Below, piece after piece: positions 22,272 through 27,814 of a stretch of 27,814 nt of DNA. Made by a program: the position numbers and the translations under genes. This DNA is from CAZJBH01 sp964544485 (GTDB taxonomy: Bacteria; Patescibacteriota; Minisyncoccia; Portnoybacterales; UBA2143). The notes under the pieces were generated by a model. It made no database searches. It was given only the letters and a program-made list of their open reading frames with translations, and was not told where the DNA came from. The stretch is taken from contig CAZJBH010000005.1 of assembly GCA_964544485.1 (NCBI GenBank), positions 1-27,814 on the forward strand, given 5' to 3'. Position 1 is the first letter of the stretch; each line of letters starts with the position of its first letter.

Positions 22272-22466
22272 TTATTTAACCTTAGCTCTTTGTTTTAAAA
22301 GAGTAATTATCCGAGCAATTTCTTTTCTTAATTCTCGAAAATGTTTTACATTCTTAATTTTTTTAGAAGATAAATCAAATTTAAGCTTGCCCAGCTTTTC
22401 CCTGTTTTCCCATAACAAATCTTGCAGTTCTTTATCTGTTTTTTGTTTTAATTCTTTCAATTTCAT
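22272..22466 (-). CDS. rpmC: 50S ribosomal protein L29 (uL29)
   Basis: A 64-residue two-helix protein located next to the peptide exit tunnel, where it neighbours L23. It has MKLKELKQKTDKELQDLL and a second helix ending KEIARIITLLKQRAKVK. Position between rplP and rpsQ is standard. It starts 1 base after rplP. Confidence 0.96.
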   Translation of the reverse strand: MKLKELKQKTDKELQDLLWENREKLGKLKFDLSSKKIKNVKHFRELRKEIARIITLLKQRAKVK

Positions 22467-22467
22467 A

Positions 22468-22881
22468 TTATTTGCGAGAAATAAATTTAATTTTTACTGG
22501 CAGCTTATGTCCGGCTCGCCTGGCTGCTTCCCGGGCTAATTCTTCTTTAACTCCATCAATCTCAAAGATAATTCTTCCTGGTTTTATCGGCGCGACAAAA
22601 TGATCAGGACTTCCTTTCCCTCCGCCCATCGGAACTTCTACTCCTTTTCTAGTGATTGGCTTATCCGGAAAAACTCGAATCCAAATCTTGCCGCCTTTTT
22701 GCATGCATCTAGTCATTACTCGACGAGCAGACTCAATTTGCCGAGCAGTTAACCAGGCATAGTCTGCTGCTTTCAAACCAAAAGAACCAAAAGAAATTTC
22801 AGTCCCTCTGACAGCTACGCCCTTGCTTCTCCTTCGGCCTTTCTGCCACTTCCTATGTTTTACTTTGTTTGGCTGCAACAT
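22468..22881 (-). CDS. rplP: 50S ribosomal protein L16 (uL16)
   Basis: L16 binds near the A-site tRNA and helps organise the peptidyl transferase centre. At 137 residues it is of usual size. Diagnostic blocks are MLQPNKVKHRKWQKGRRRSK, VRGTEISFGSFGLKA, WIRVFPDKPITRKG and PMGGGKGSPDHFVAPIKPGR. It follows rpsC by 5 bases. Confidence 0.98.
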   Translation of the reverse strand: MLQPNKVKHRKWQKGRRRSKGVAVRGTEISFGSFGLKAADYAWLTARQIESARRVMTRCMQKGGKIWIRVFPDKPITRKGVEVPMGGGKGSPDHFVAPIKPGRIIFEIDGVKEELAREAARRAGHKLPVKIKFISRK

Positions 22882-22886
22882 AATAA

Positions 22887-23540
22887 TTAATTAAAAATTT
22901 CTCCTTTATAAATCCAAACCTTAATTCCAATCGTGCCGTAAGTAGTGTAAGCAGTTGCCCGGCTATAGTCAATATCAGCTCTAAAAGTAGATAAAGGAAT
23001 TTGTCCTTCTTTTAACCATTCTTTGCGGGCAATCTCTGCTCCATTCAACCTTCCTTTAACCATTACCCGAACTCCTTTTACTTCCCGGTTTTGCATAACT
23101 TTATCTATGCTCTGCTTCATTACTCGGCGATAAGGCATTCTTTTTTCAATCTGAGCCGCCATATCGCTAGCCACAATCGCAGCCCGAGAATTTGGATCCC
23201 TAATTTCTTCAATATCTAACTTAACTTCTAATTTAGCGTCTTGAAGATTGCTCTTTTGAATAATTTTCTGAATTTCTTTTTTTAATTCTTCAACTCCGCT
23301 TCCGCCGCGGCCGATTACCAAGCCTGGCCGAGCGCTTTTAACAATAATTCTTAAAGCATTGGCAGTTCTTTCTATTTCAATTGATTCAACGCCAGCGCGG
23401 GATAATTTTTGTTTAATAAAATCACGCAACTTTATATCTTGCGCTAAAACAGCTGAATATTTTTTTCGGGCAAACCAGCGCGACTTCCAATTCCTTATTT
23501 TGCCTATTCGAAAAGCGTATGGATGAACTTTATGTCCCAT
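22887..23540 (-). CDS. rpsC: 30S ribosomal protein S3 (uS3)
   Basis: S3 lines the mRNA entry channel. The 217-residue protein begins MGHKVHPYAFRIGKIRNWKS. It has a KH domain with the RNA-binding GLVIGRGGSGVEEL loop, and a C-terminal domain with RVMKQSIDKVMQNREVKGVR and GRLNGAEIARKEW. It ends TTYGTIGIKVWIYKGEIF, as expected for the family. Confidence 0.98.
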   Translation of the reverse strand: MGHKVHPYAFRIGKIRNWKSRWFARKKYSAVLAQDIKLRDFIKQKLSRAGVESIEIERTANALRIIVKSARPGLVIGRGGSGVEELKKEIQKIIQKSNLQDAKLEVKLDIEEIRDPNSRAAIVASDMAAQIEKRMPYRRVMKQSIDKVMQNREVKGVRVMVKGRLNGAEIARKEWLKEGQIPLSTFRADIDYSRATAYTTYGTIGIKVWIYKGEIFN

Positions 23541-23554
23541 AATATTTTTTTTAA

Positions 23555-24142
23555 TTAACCGGTCTTTCTTTTAAAATCTTTTTTAGCTTGATTAGGAGTT
23601 TGCCGGCTGAAAAATCTCTTCTTAGCTTCCGGAGTTGTATGATACGGCCTTTCTGGCTTTATCTTTCCGGTTGGTTTTTCTTGATCTTTTTCCTTGATTG
23701 AAGACCCTTCATTCTGAATTGGCTGCAAATCCTGTTTTTTAACTTCTGGCTGAGATTTAGAATTATCTTTTTCTTGAGAATTAATCTTCTTTACTTTTAC
23801 TCCTGGCTTTGCCTCTAATCCTAATTCAATATGACTTGTTCTTTTCATAATCGGAGTAGCCCGGCCCATTGCCCGCGGCATCCATCTTTTTAGAGTCGGC
23901 CCTTGATTAACGAAAATTTGCTTTATCACTAAATCTTGCTTTTCAAGCCCATAATTACTTTTAGCATTTGCGGAAGCAGACTGCAAGAGTTTAAGCACTG
24001 AACGAGCTGCCCGCTTATTTAAAAACCTTAACTGTAATTCTGCTTTAGCAACTTCCATACCTGAAATCAAGTTAGTTACTAATCTAACTTTTCGAGGGGC
24101 TAATCTTAAATGATTTAATTTTGCTTTAGCTAATATATTCAT
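23555..24142 (-). CDS. rplV: 50S ribosomal protein L22 (uL22) with a long charged tail
   Basis: L22 lines the nascent peptide tunnel with its beta-hairpin. Residues 1-112 are a normal L22: APRKVRLVTNLISGMEVAKA, LQSASANAKSNYGL and the hairpin PTLKRWMPRAMGRATPIMKR ending in TSHIELGLE. A further 80 or so residues, rich in Lys, Gln, Glu and Pro, follow and look disordered, making the protein 195 residues against about 110 in E. coli. No stop or frameshift suggests an error. Tail function is unknown. Confidence 0.96.
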   Translation of the reverse strand: MNILAKAKLNHLRLAPRKVRLVTNLISGMEVAKAELQLRFLNKRAARSVLKLLQSASANAKSNYGLEKQDLVIKQIFVNQGPTLKRWMPRAMGRATPIMKRTSHIELGLEAKPGVKVKKINSQEKDNSKSQPEVKKQDLQPIQNEGSSIKEKDQEKPTGKIKPERPYHTTPEAKKRFFSRQTPNQAKKDFKRKTG

Positions 24143-24148
24143 ATTAAA

Positions 24149-24442
24149 TTATTTCCTTTTAGCGGCTGTTTCCTGTTCTTTCTGCATTTTTCCGCCATGG
24201 CGGATAAATTTCCTAGTTGAAGCAAATTCGCCTAATTTATGGCCAACCATATCTTCAGTTATTAAAACTTCTATATGCTCTTTTCCATTATGAACCCCAA
24301 AGGTAAAACCAACCATTTCCGGAGCAATCGTGCAAGCTCGCGCCCAAGTCTTAATAACTGTTTTATCATCCGGCTTTATTTTCTCTATTTTTTTTAATAA
24401 TTTTGGATCAACATAAGGACCCTTTTTTAAACTTCTAGACAT
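24149..24442 (-). CDS. rpsS: 30S ribosomal protein S19 (uS19)
   Basis: S19 lies in the head of the 30S subunit and contacts S13. The protein has 97 residues: MSRSLKKGPYVDPKLLKKIE at the start, TWARACTIAPEMVGFTFGVH in the middle, and HKLGEFASTRKFIRHGGKMQ at the end. All are family blocks, with normal length. Confidence 0.98.
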   Translation of the reverse strand: MSRSLKKGPYVDPKLLKKIEKIKPDDKTVIKTWARACTIAPEMVGFTFGVHNGKEHIEVLITEDMVGHKLGEFASTRKFIRHGGKMQKEQETAAKRK

Positions 24443-24446
24443 AAAT

Positions 24447-25292
24447 TTATTTACGTTTTTTCTTTTTAGTTCTGCGTTTTAAAATTAAACGGTTGCTTTG
24501 TTTCTTTTTCTTTCTGGTTTTTACTCCGTAAGCTAATTTGCCCCAAGGAGTTTTTGGACCTTTGCGAAGTCCAACCGGCTGGCGATTTTCTCCTCCTCCA
24601 TGAGGATGATCAACCGGATTCATGGCTGATCCGCGAACAGTTGGCCTGCGGCCCATCCAACGACTTCTTCCAGCCTTGCCAATATTAACCATATTATGCT
24701 CTAAATTACTTAATTGTCCAATACTTGCATAACATTTATCCTGCACCATGCGCACTTCGCTAGAAGAGAGCTTAAGATGAGTATATCCGCCTTCATGAGC
24801 CATTACCTTAGCTGAACTGCCAGCAGAACGAATTATTTGCCCGCCGCGCTGCGGCTGAAGCTCAATATTATATACCTGCATTCCTAAAGGAATATTTTTT
24901 AATTGCATTCGATTCCCTTTTTTAATTGACGCTTTTTCTTTACAAATCACTTTATCGCCAACTTTTAATTTATCTGGAGCAAGAATATATCTTTTTGTTC
25001 CATCTTGATAATGGAGCAAAGCAATAAAAGCGGTTCGATTAGGATCATATTCAAGCGCTGCTACCTTAGCAGTTACTCCTTCTTTATCATGCCTTTTAAA
25101 ATCTATTAAGCGATATTTCCTTTTATGTCCTCCGCCTTTATGGCGAACCGTAATTCTTCCGCCAAATCCGCGCCCTGATTTTCTGTTTAATTTAACCAAT
25201 AAAGAAGCTTCTGGCTTTTTTTTAGTTAATCCAGAATAATCAACTGAAGTCATATTTCTCCTGCCCGGAGTTGTTGGTTTATACTTTTTCAT
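24447..25292 (-). CDS. rplB: 50S ribosomal protein L2 (uL2)
   Basis: L2 is needed for subunit association and supports the peptidyl transferase centre. At 281 residues it is normal. It has YKPTTPGRRNMTSVDYSGL at the start, the RNA-binding core GKAGRSRWMGRRPTVRGSAM, and the essential NPVDHPHGGGENRQPVG motif with the conserved histidine. The C terminus is Lys-rich. Confidence 0.98.
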   Translation of the reverse strand: MKKYKPTTPGRRNMTSVDYSGLTKKKPEASLLVKLNRKSGRGFGGRITVRHKGGGHKRKYRLIDFKRHDKEGVTAKVAALEYDPNRTAFIALLHYQDGTKRYILAPDKLKVGDKVICKEKASIKKGNRMQLKNIPLGMQVYNIELQPQRGGQIIRSAGSSAKVMAHEGGYTHLKLSSSEVRMVQDKCYASIGQLSNLEHNMVNIGKAGRSRWMGRRPTVRGSAMNPVDHPHGGGENRQPVGLRKGPKTPWGKLAYGVKTRKKKKQSNRLILKRRTKKKKRK

Positions 25293-25294
25293 AA

Positions 25295-25717
25295 TTAAGC
25301 AACTAATTCAATTTTATCTTCTGCCTTTAAAGTAACGATCGCTTTTTTAATTGGCTTTTTCAATCCCTTACGCCATCCTTCGCGTCTTCCTAATCTCCTT
25401 TTTTTAGGCTGAACTTTAAGAATATGAACTTTTTCAGGATCAACTCCGTAAAGAATTTTAATCGCTTTCTTTATTTCCAATTTATTGGCTTTTTGGCTGA
25501 CCATAAAAACATATTTATTTTTTTCGCCCAAGCCAACCGCTTTTTCAGTAATGTACGGTTCTTGAATTAGGTTGTATGCCCAAGCCAGTTTTTTCTTATT
25601 AGTACTTGCCTTAGCGCTGCTGGTTTTAACCGAAGCTGATTTCTTATTAGCTAAATCTGCCTTGCTTTTAGCAGGTGCTTGTTTGGACTTGCTTTTTAAT
25701 TTATCTAATAAAGCCAT
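25295..25717 (-). CDS. rplW: 50S ribosomal protein L23 (uL23) with an N-terminal extension
   Basis: L23 docks SRP and trigger factor at the tunnel exit. The conserved core starts near residue 50 (LIQEPYITEKAVGLGEKNKY) and continues through KLEIKKAIKILYGVDPEKVH and KPIKKAIVTLKAEDKIEL. The first 45 residues or so are Lys/Ser/Ala-rich and low complexity, making 140 residues against about 95-100 normally. There is no in-frame Met near the core, so the extension is likely real. Confidence 0.96.
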   Translation of the reverse strand: MALLDKLKSKSKQAPAKSKADLANKKSASVKTSSAKASTNKKKLAWAYNLIQEPYITEKAVGLGEKNKYVFMVSQKANKLEIKKAIKILYGVDPEKVHILKVQPKKRRLGRREGWRKGLKKPIKKAIVTLKAEDKIELVA

Positions 25718-25721
25718 ATTT

Positions 25722-26363
25722 TTACTTTAAATAAGTCTCTTTAATCACCTGGATTGAATCTTTTAATAAAATTAAATCCCTATATTTTAAAATATCCAAA
25801 GTATTTAAACTATCTGCTCGAATAATTCTTGTTTTATTTAAATTTCTGCTGGCAAGAATAAGGTTTTTATCTGTTTGCGGCGTAATCATTAAAATACTTT
25901 TAATTTCCCGGCTTAATCCCTTAGCTAAATCATTTAAAACTTGAATCATTAATTTTGTTTTTGGCTGAGATAATTCCAGCTTATCTAAAACAATTAATTG
26001 GTTATCCTGAAGTTTACTTGATAAAGCCATAAATAGAGCTTTACGTTTCATCTTTTGATTTATTTTCTTGCTATAATTCCGTTGAGTTGTTGGGCCAAAA
26101 GCAACTCCGCCTTTACGCCAAATCGGCGAACGATTAGATCCATGCCTGGCCCGGCCGGTTCCTTTTTGCCGCCATGGCTTAGCTCCACCACCTCTGCGTT
26201 CACTCCTATCTTTGGTATGAGCAATCACTTTTCTTGAATTCGCCTGTTGAGCAACTACTGCCTGATGAATTAAATCAGAATTAATCTCCAATTCAAAAAT
26301 TTCAGCTGGCAATTCAACCTTTCCAATCGCTTCTCCTTTTTGATTGTAACTATCAATTTTCAT
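25722..26363 (-). CDS. rplD: 50S ribosomal protein L4 (uL4)
   Basis: L4 reaches the tunnel constriction and in E. coli represses the S10 operon. The 213-residue protein shows the extended tunnel loop SERRGGGAKPWRQKGTGRAR followed by HGSNRSPIWRKGGVAFGPTT, and the C-terminal ARNLNKTRIIRADSLNTLDI. Spacing to rplC is 1 base. Autoregulation by L4 is known in gammaproteobacteria and is only a possibility here. Confidence 0.97.
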   Translation of the reverse strand: MKIDSYNQKGEAIGKVELPAEIFELEINSDLIHQAVVAQQANSRKVIAHTKDRSERRGGGAKPWRQKGTGRARHGSNRSPIWRKGGVAFGPTTQRNYSKKINQKMKRKALFMALSSKLQDNQLIVLDKLELSQPKTKLMIQVLNDLAKGLSREIKSILMITPQTDKNLILASRNLNKTRIIRADSLNTLDILKYRDLILLKDSIQVIKETYLK

Positions 26364-26364
26364 A

Positions 26365-27048
26365 TTAATCTTCTTGTTTTTTACGGGTAACTTCTTCTAA
26401 CTTTTCTTGTTCCTCTTCTTTAACCTGGGTAATTTCTTTAGTCGTAATGATTTTTAATAAAGTTCCTTTTCTGCCCGGGACTGCTCCTTTAAGCGCTAAA
26501 ATATTATTTTCCTCATCTACATCAACAACAGTTAAATTTTTAACTCTAATTTTTTCTGTTCCCATATGCCCAGCCATCTTTCTTCCTTTGACAACTCTTT
26601 CCGGAAAAGCTGAACCAATTGATCCAGGAGTCCTTAAATTATGACGACCCCCATGACTGGCCGGACCTCCGGCAAAACCATGCCTTTTAACTACGCCTTG
26701 AAATCCTCTCCCTTTAGTCAATCCAGAAACCGCAATTTTTTCTCCTGGAATAAATATTGAAACATTAATTTGTTCGCCTAATTGAGATTCTTGATTTTTA
26801 AATTCATTTAAATAACGAAAACATTTATCCAGCTTATTTTTCTTAAATTGACCGCGCTGAGCTCGATTAATTTTCTTTTCCTTAACTTCTTCAAAGCCAA
26901 GCTGAACTGCTTGATATCCGTCTTTTTCTTGATTCCGCGCCTGAGTCACCCAACATGGGCCAGCCTCAACCAAAGTTACCGGAATTACCCGGCCTTGTTC
27001 ATCAAATTTCTGAGTCATGCCTATTTTTTTTGCTAAAATAAATTTCAT
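26365..27048 (-). CDS. rplC: 50S ribosomal protein L3 (uL3)
   Basis: L3 starts 50S assembly. I place the start at the ATG at 27048 (MKFILAKKIGMTQKFDEQGR), giving 227 residues. The open frame runs on to 27084, but those 12 residues are not L3-like and overlap a hairpin. Diagnostic segments are GLTKGRGFQGVVKRHGFAGG, PASHGGRHNLRTPGSIGSAF and VKGRKMAGHMGTEKIRVKN. The C-terminal tail after KGTLLKI is Glu/Lys-rich. No Shine-Dalgarno sequence precedes the start. Confidence 0.96.
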   Translation of the reverse strand: MKFILAKKIGMTQKFDEQGRVIPVTLVEAGPCWVTQARNQEKDGYQAVQLGFEEVKEKKINRAQRGQFKKNKLDKCFRYLNEFKNQESQLGEQINVSIFIPGEKIAVSGLTKGRGFQGVVKRHGFAGGPASHGGRHNLRTPGSIGSAFPERVVKGRKMAGHMGTEKIRVKNLTVVDVDEENNILALKGAVPGRKGTLLKIITTKEITQVKEEEQEKLEEVTRKKQED

Positions 27049-27062
27049 ATGTCTTAGATAGG

Positions 27063-27092
27063 AAATAAAACAACCGGGCACCATACCCGGTT
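27063..27092 (-). promoter_or_regulatory. Terminator-like hairpin just upstream of rplC, possible attenuator
   Basis: Read on the reverse strand: AACCGGG (27092-27086), a 7-base loop, CCCGGTT (27078-27072), then GTTTTATTT (27071-27063). It resembles a short intrinsic terminator. It lies inside the 120-base gap between rpsJ and rplC, 15 bases before the rplC start, and could tune expression of the rest of the operon. I see no clear promoter in the gap. Confidence 0.55.
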
Positions 27093-27168
27093 TTATCCCG
27101 TTGATTGCTGCCGCTCAATTTAATCTAATTATCTGCTCTTTGATAACATTATTAACGTTAGTTAAAAA

Positions 27169-27501
27169 TTAACTCATTTTGATTTCAATATCAACTCCGG
27201 CTGGCAAATTTAAACCGGTTAAAGCATCTATGATTTTAGGATCCGGATTAATAATATCTATTAAACGCTTATGAACCCTCATTTCATACTGCTCCCGCGA
27301 AGTTTTATGCACAAAAGTAGACCGATTAACTGTATATTTGCGAATCTCGGTCGGAAGCGGAACTGGTCCGCGAATATTAACTTCGTAACGATTAATGCTA
27401 TCTATGATCTGTTTGACTGACTGATCAATCAATTTATGATCATATGCCTTAATTTTTATTCTAATTTTCTGTTTTATTTCTTTTTCTTTTTTAGGTGCCA
27501 T
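27169..27501 (-). CDS. rpsJ: 30S ribosomal protein S10 (uS10)
   Basis: S10 is part of the 30S head and also the NusE transcription factor. The 110-residue protein has a slightly long Lys-rich N terminus (MAPKKEKEIKQKIRIKIKAY). Core motifs are NIRGPVPLPTEIRKYTVNRS, HKTSREQYEMRVHKRLIDI and the LNLPAGVDIEIKM end. It lies between tuf and rplC, separated from both by gaps of more than 100 bases, each with a hairpin. Confidence 0.97.
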   Translation of the reverse strand: MAPKKEKEIKQKIRIKIKAYDHKLIDQSVKQIIDSINRYEVNIRGPVPLPTEIRKYTVNRSTFVHKTSREQYEMRVHKRLIDIINPDPKIIDALTGLNLPAGVDIEIKMS

Positions 27502-27557
27502 CTTTTTCTGTAAATTTAAACGAAAACTTCGCTCTTAAAAATTTATTTCAAGGAAAC

Positions 27558-27592
27558 AAATCCCTGTTAATAAATTTGATCAACAGGGATTT
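27558..27592 (-). terminator. Possible partial terminator between tuf and rpsJ
   Basis: An 11-bp perfect stem (27592-27582 AAATCCCTGTT with 27568-27558 AACAGGGATTT on the reverse strand), a 13-base loop, then a moderate T stretch (GTTTCC). It follows the tuf stop by 17 bases. It may be a weak terminator or an RNA-processing hairpin that uncouples tuf from the S10 operon. Confidence 0.6.
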
Positions 27593-27609
27593 GCGCGCTA
27601 ATTAAATCA

Positions 27610-27814
27610 TTATTTACTAATCTTAGTTACTACGCCGGCGCCAACCGTCTTACCGCCTTCACGAAGGGCAAAACGCTGCTTCTCTTCTAATGCGACTGGA
27701 GCCATTAATTTAACGCTTAAATTAACTGTATCACCAGGCATTACCATTTCAGTGTCTTTTGGCAAAGTTACTTCTCCGGTTACATCAGAAGTTCTAATGA
27801 AAAACTGCGGCTTA
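27610..27814 (-). CDS. tuf: Elongation factor Tu, C-terminal part
   Basis: Translating the reverse strand from the window edge gives 67 residues ending at TAA (27610-27612). They contain KPQFFIRTSDVTGEVTLP, VMPGDTVNLSVKLMAPVAL, FALREGGKTVGAGVV and TKISK. This is the end of EF-Tu domain 3. EF-Tu delivers aminoacyl-tRNA to the ribosome. The rest lies beyond the window. Position before rpsJ is the common str-S10 junction. Confidence 0.97.
   Translation of the reverse strand, partial: KPQFFIRTSDVTGEVTLPKDTEMVMPGDTVNLSVKLMAPVALEEKQRFALREGGKTVGAGVVTKISK

Noticed and set aside
1..27814. tRNA, rRNA, CRISPR arrays, insertion sequences
   Set aside because: No cloverleaf-like sequence with a TTCGA-type T loop in the intergenic gaps, no regularly spaced repeats and no transposase or terminal inverted repeats were seen.

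Overview
The window looks like an AT-rich chromosome from the Candidate Phyla Radiation (Patescibacteria), probably the Parcubacteria side. The evidence is a compact S10-spc ribosomal operon with no rpmD (uL30) between rpsE and rplO, a GatCA amidotransferase, a threonyl-tRNA synthetase without a TGS domain, a gene with the GC-rich C-terminal signature I associate with CPR DUF5701-type proteins, and several lineage-specific genes. The standard code fits: complete genes end in TAA or TAG, and only the upstream dnaE half ends in TGA.

Layout. Bases 1-2680 are accessory: the tail of a polytopic membrane protein, a small Cys-containing coiled-coil protein, a reverse-strand orphan, and a 342-residue coiled-coil protein read from a divergent promoter region with repeated AAGTCAAT boxes. 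Bases 2688-6915 (reverse) form ligA-gatC-gatA plus a membrane-anchored protein with an RX4H motif. The ligA promoter predicts a leaderless mRNA. Bases 7101-9291 hold two more accessory genes, each with its own leader and terminator. Bases 9379-15514 (forward) form a replication/translation cluster: dnaE in two pieces with a LAGLIDADG homing endonuclease gene between them, then thrS. From 15537 to the end (reverse), read in transcription order, come tuf (partial), rpsJ, rplC, rplD, rplW, rplB, rpsS, rplV, rpsC, rplP, rpmC, rpsQ, rplN, rplX, rplE, rpsN, rpsH, rplF, rplR, rpsE, rplO, secY, adk and map.

The most notable feature is the replicative polymerase. DNA polymerase III alpha is split inside its palm domain, immediately before the catalytic PDIDLDF motif. 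The three reading frames overlap by 4 and 14 bases. The upstream piece holds the PHP domain and the triphosphate-binding GRGS loop; the downstream piece holds all three catalytic aspartates, the clamp-binding motif and the OB fold. The downstream piece also starts with a degenerate second copy of the palm segment that ends the upstream piece, and that copy has lost the GRGS loop. I see no intein splicing motifs and no convincing group I intron core. I read it as a genes-in-pieces polymerase created by a homing endonuclease insertion with a flank duplication, whose active site must be assembled from two polypeptides.

Translation signals fall into two classes. The accessory genes have strong AGGAGG-type ribosome binding sites, whereas the core genes mostly start after an A/T-only spacer with no recognisable Shine-Dalgarno sequence.
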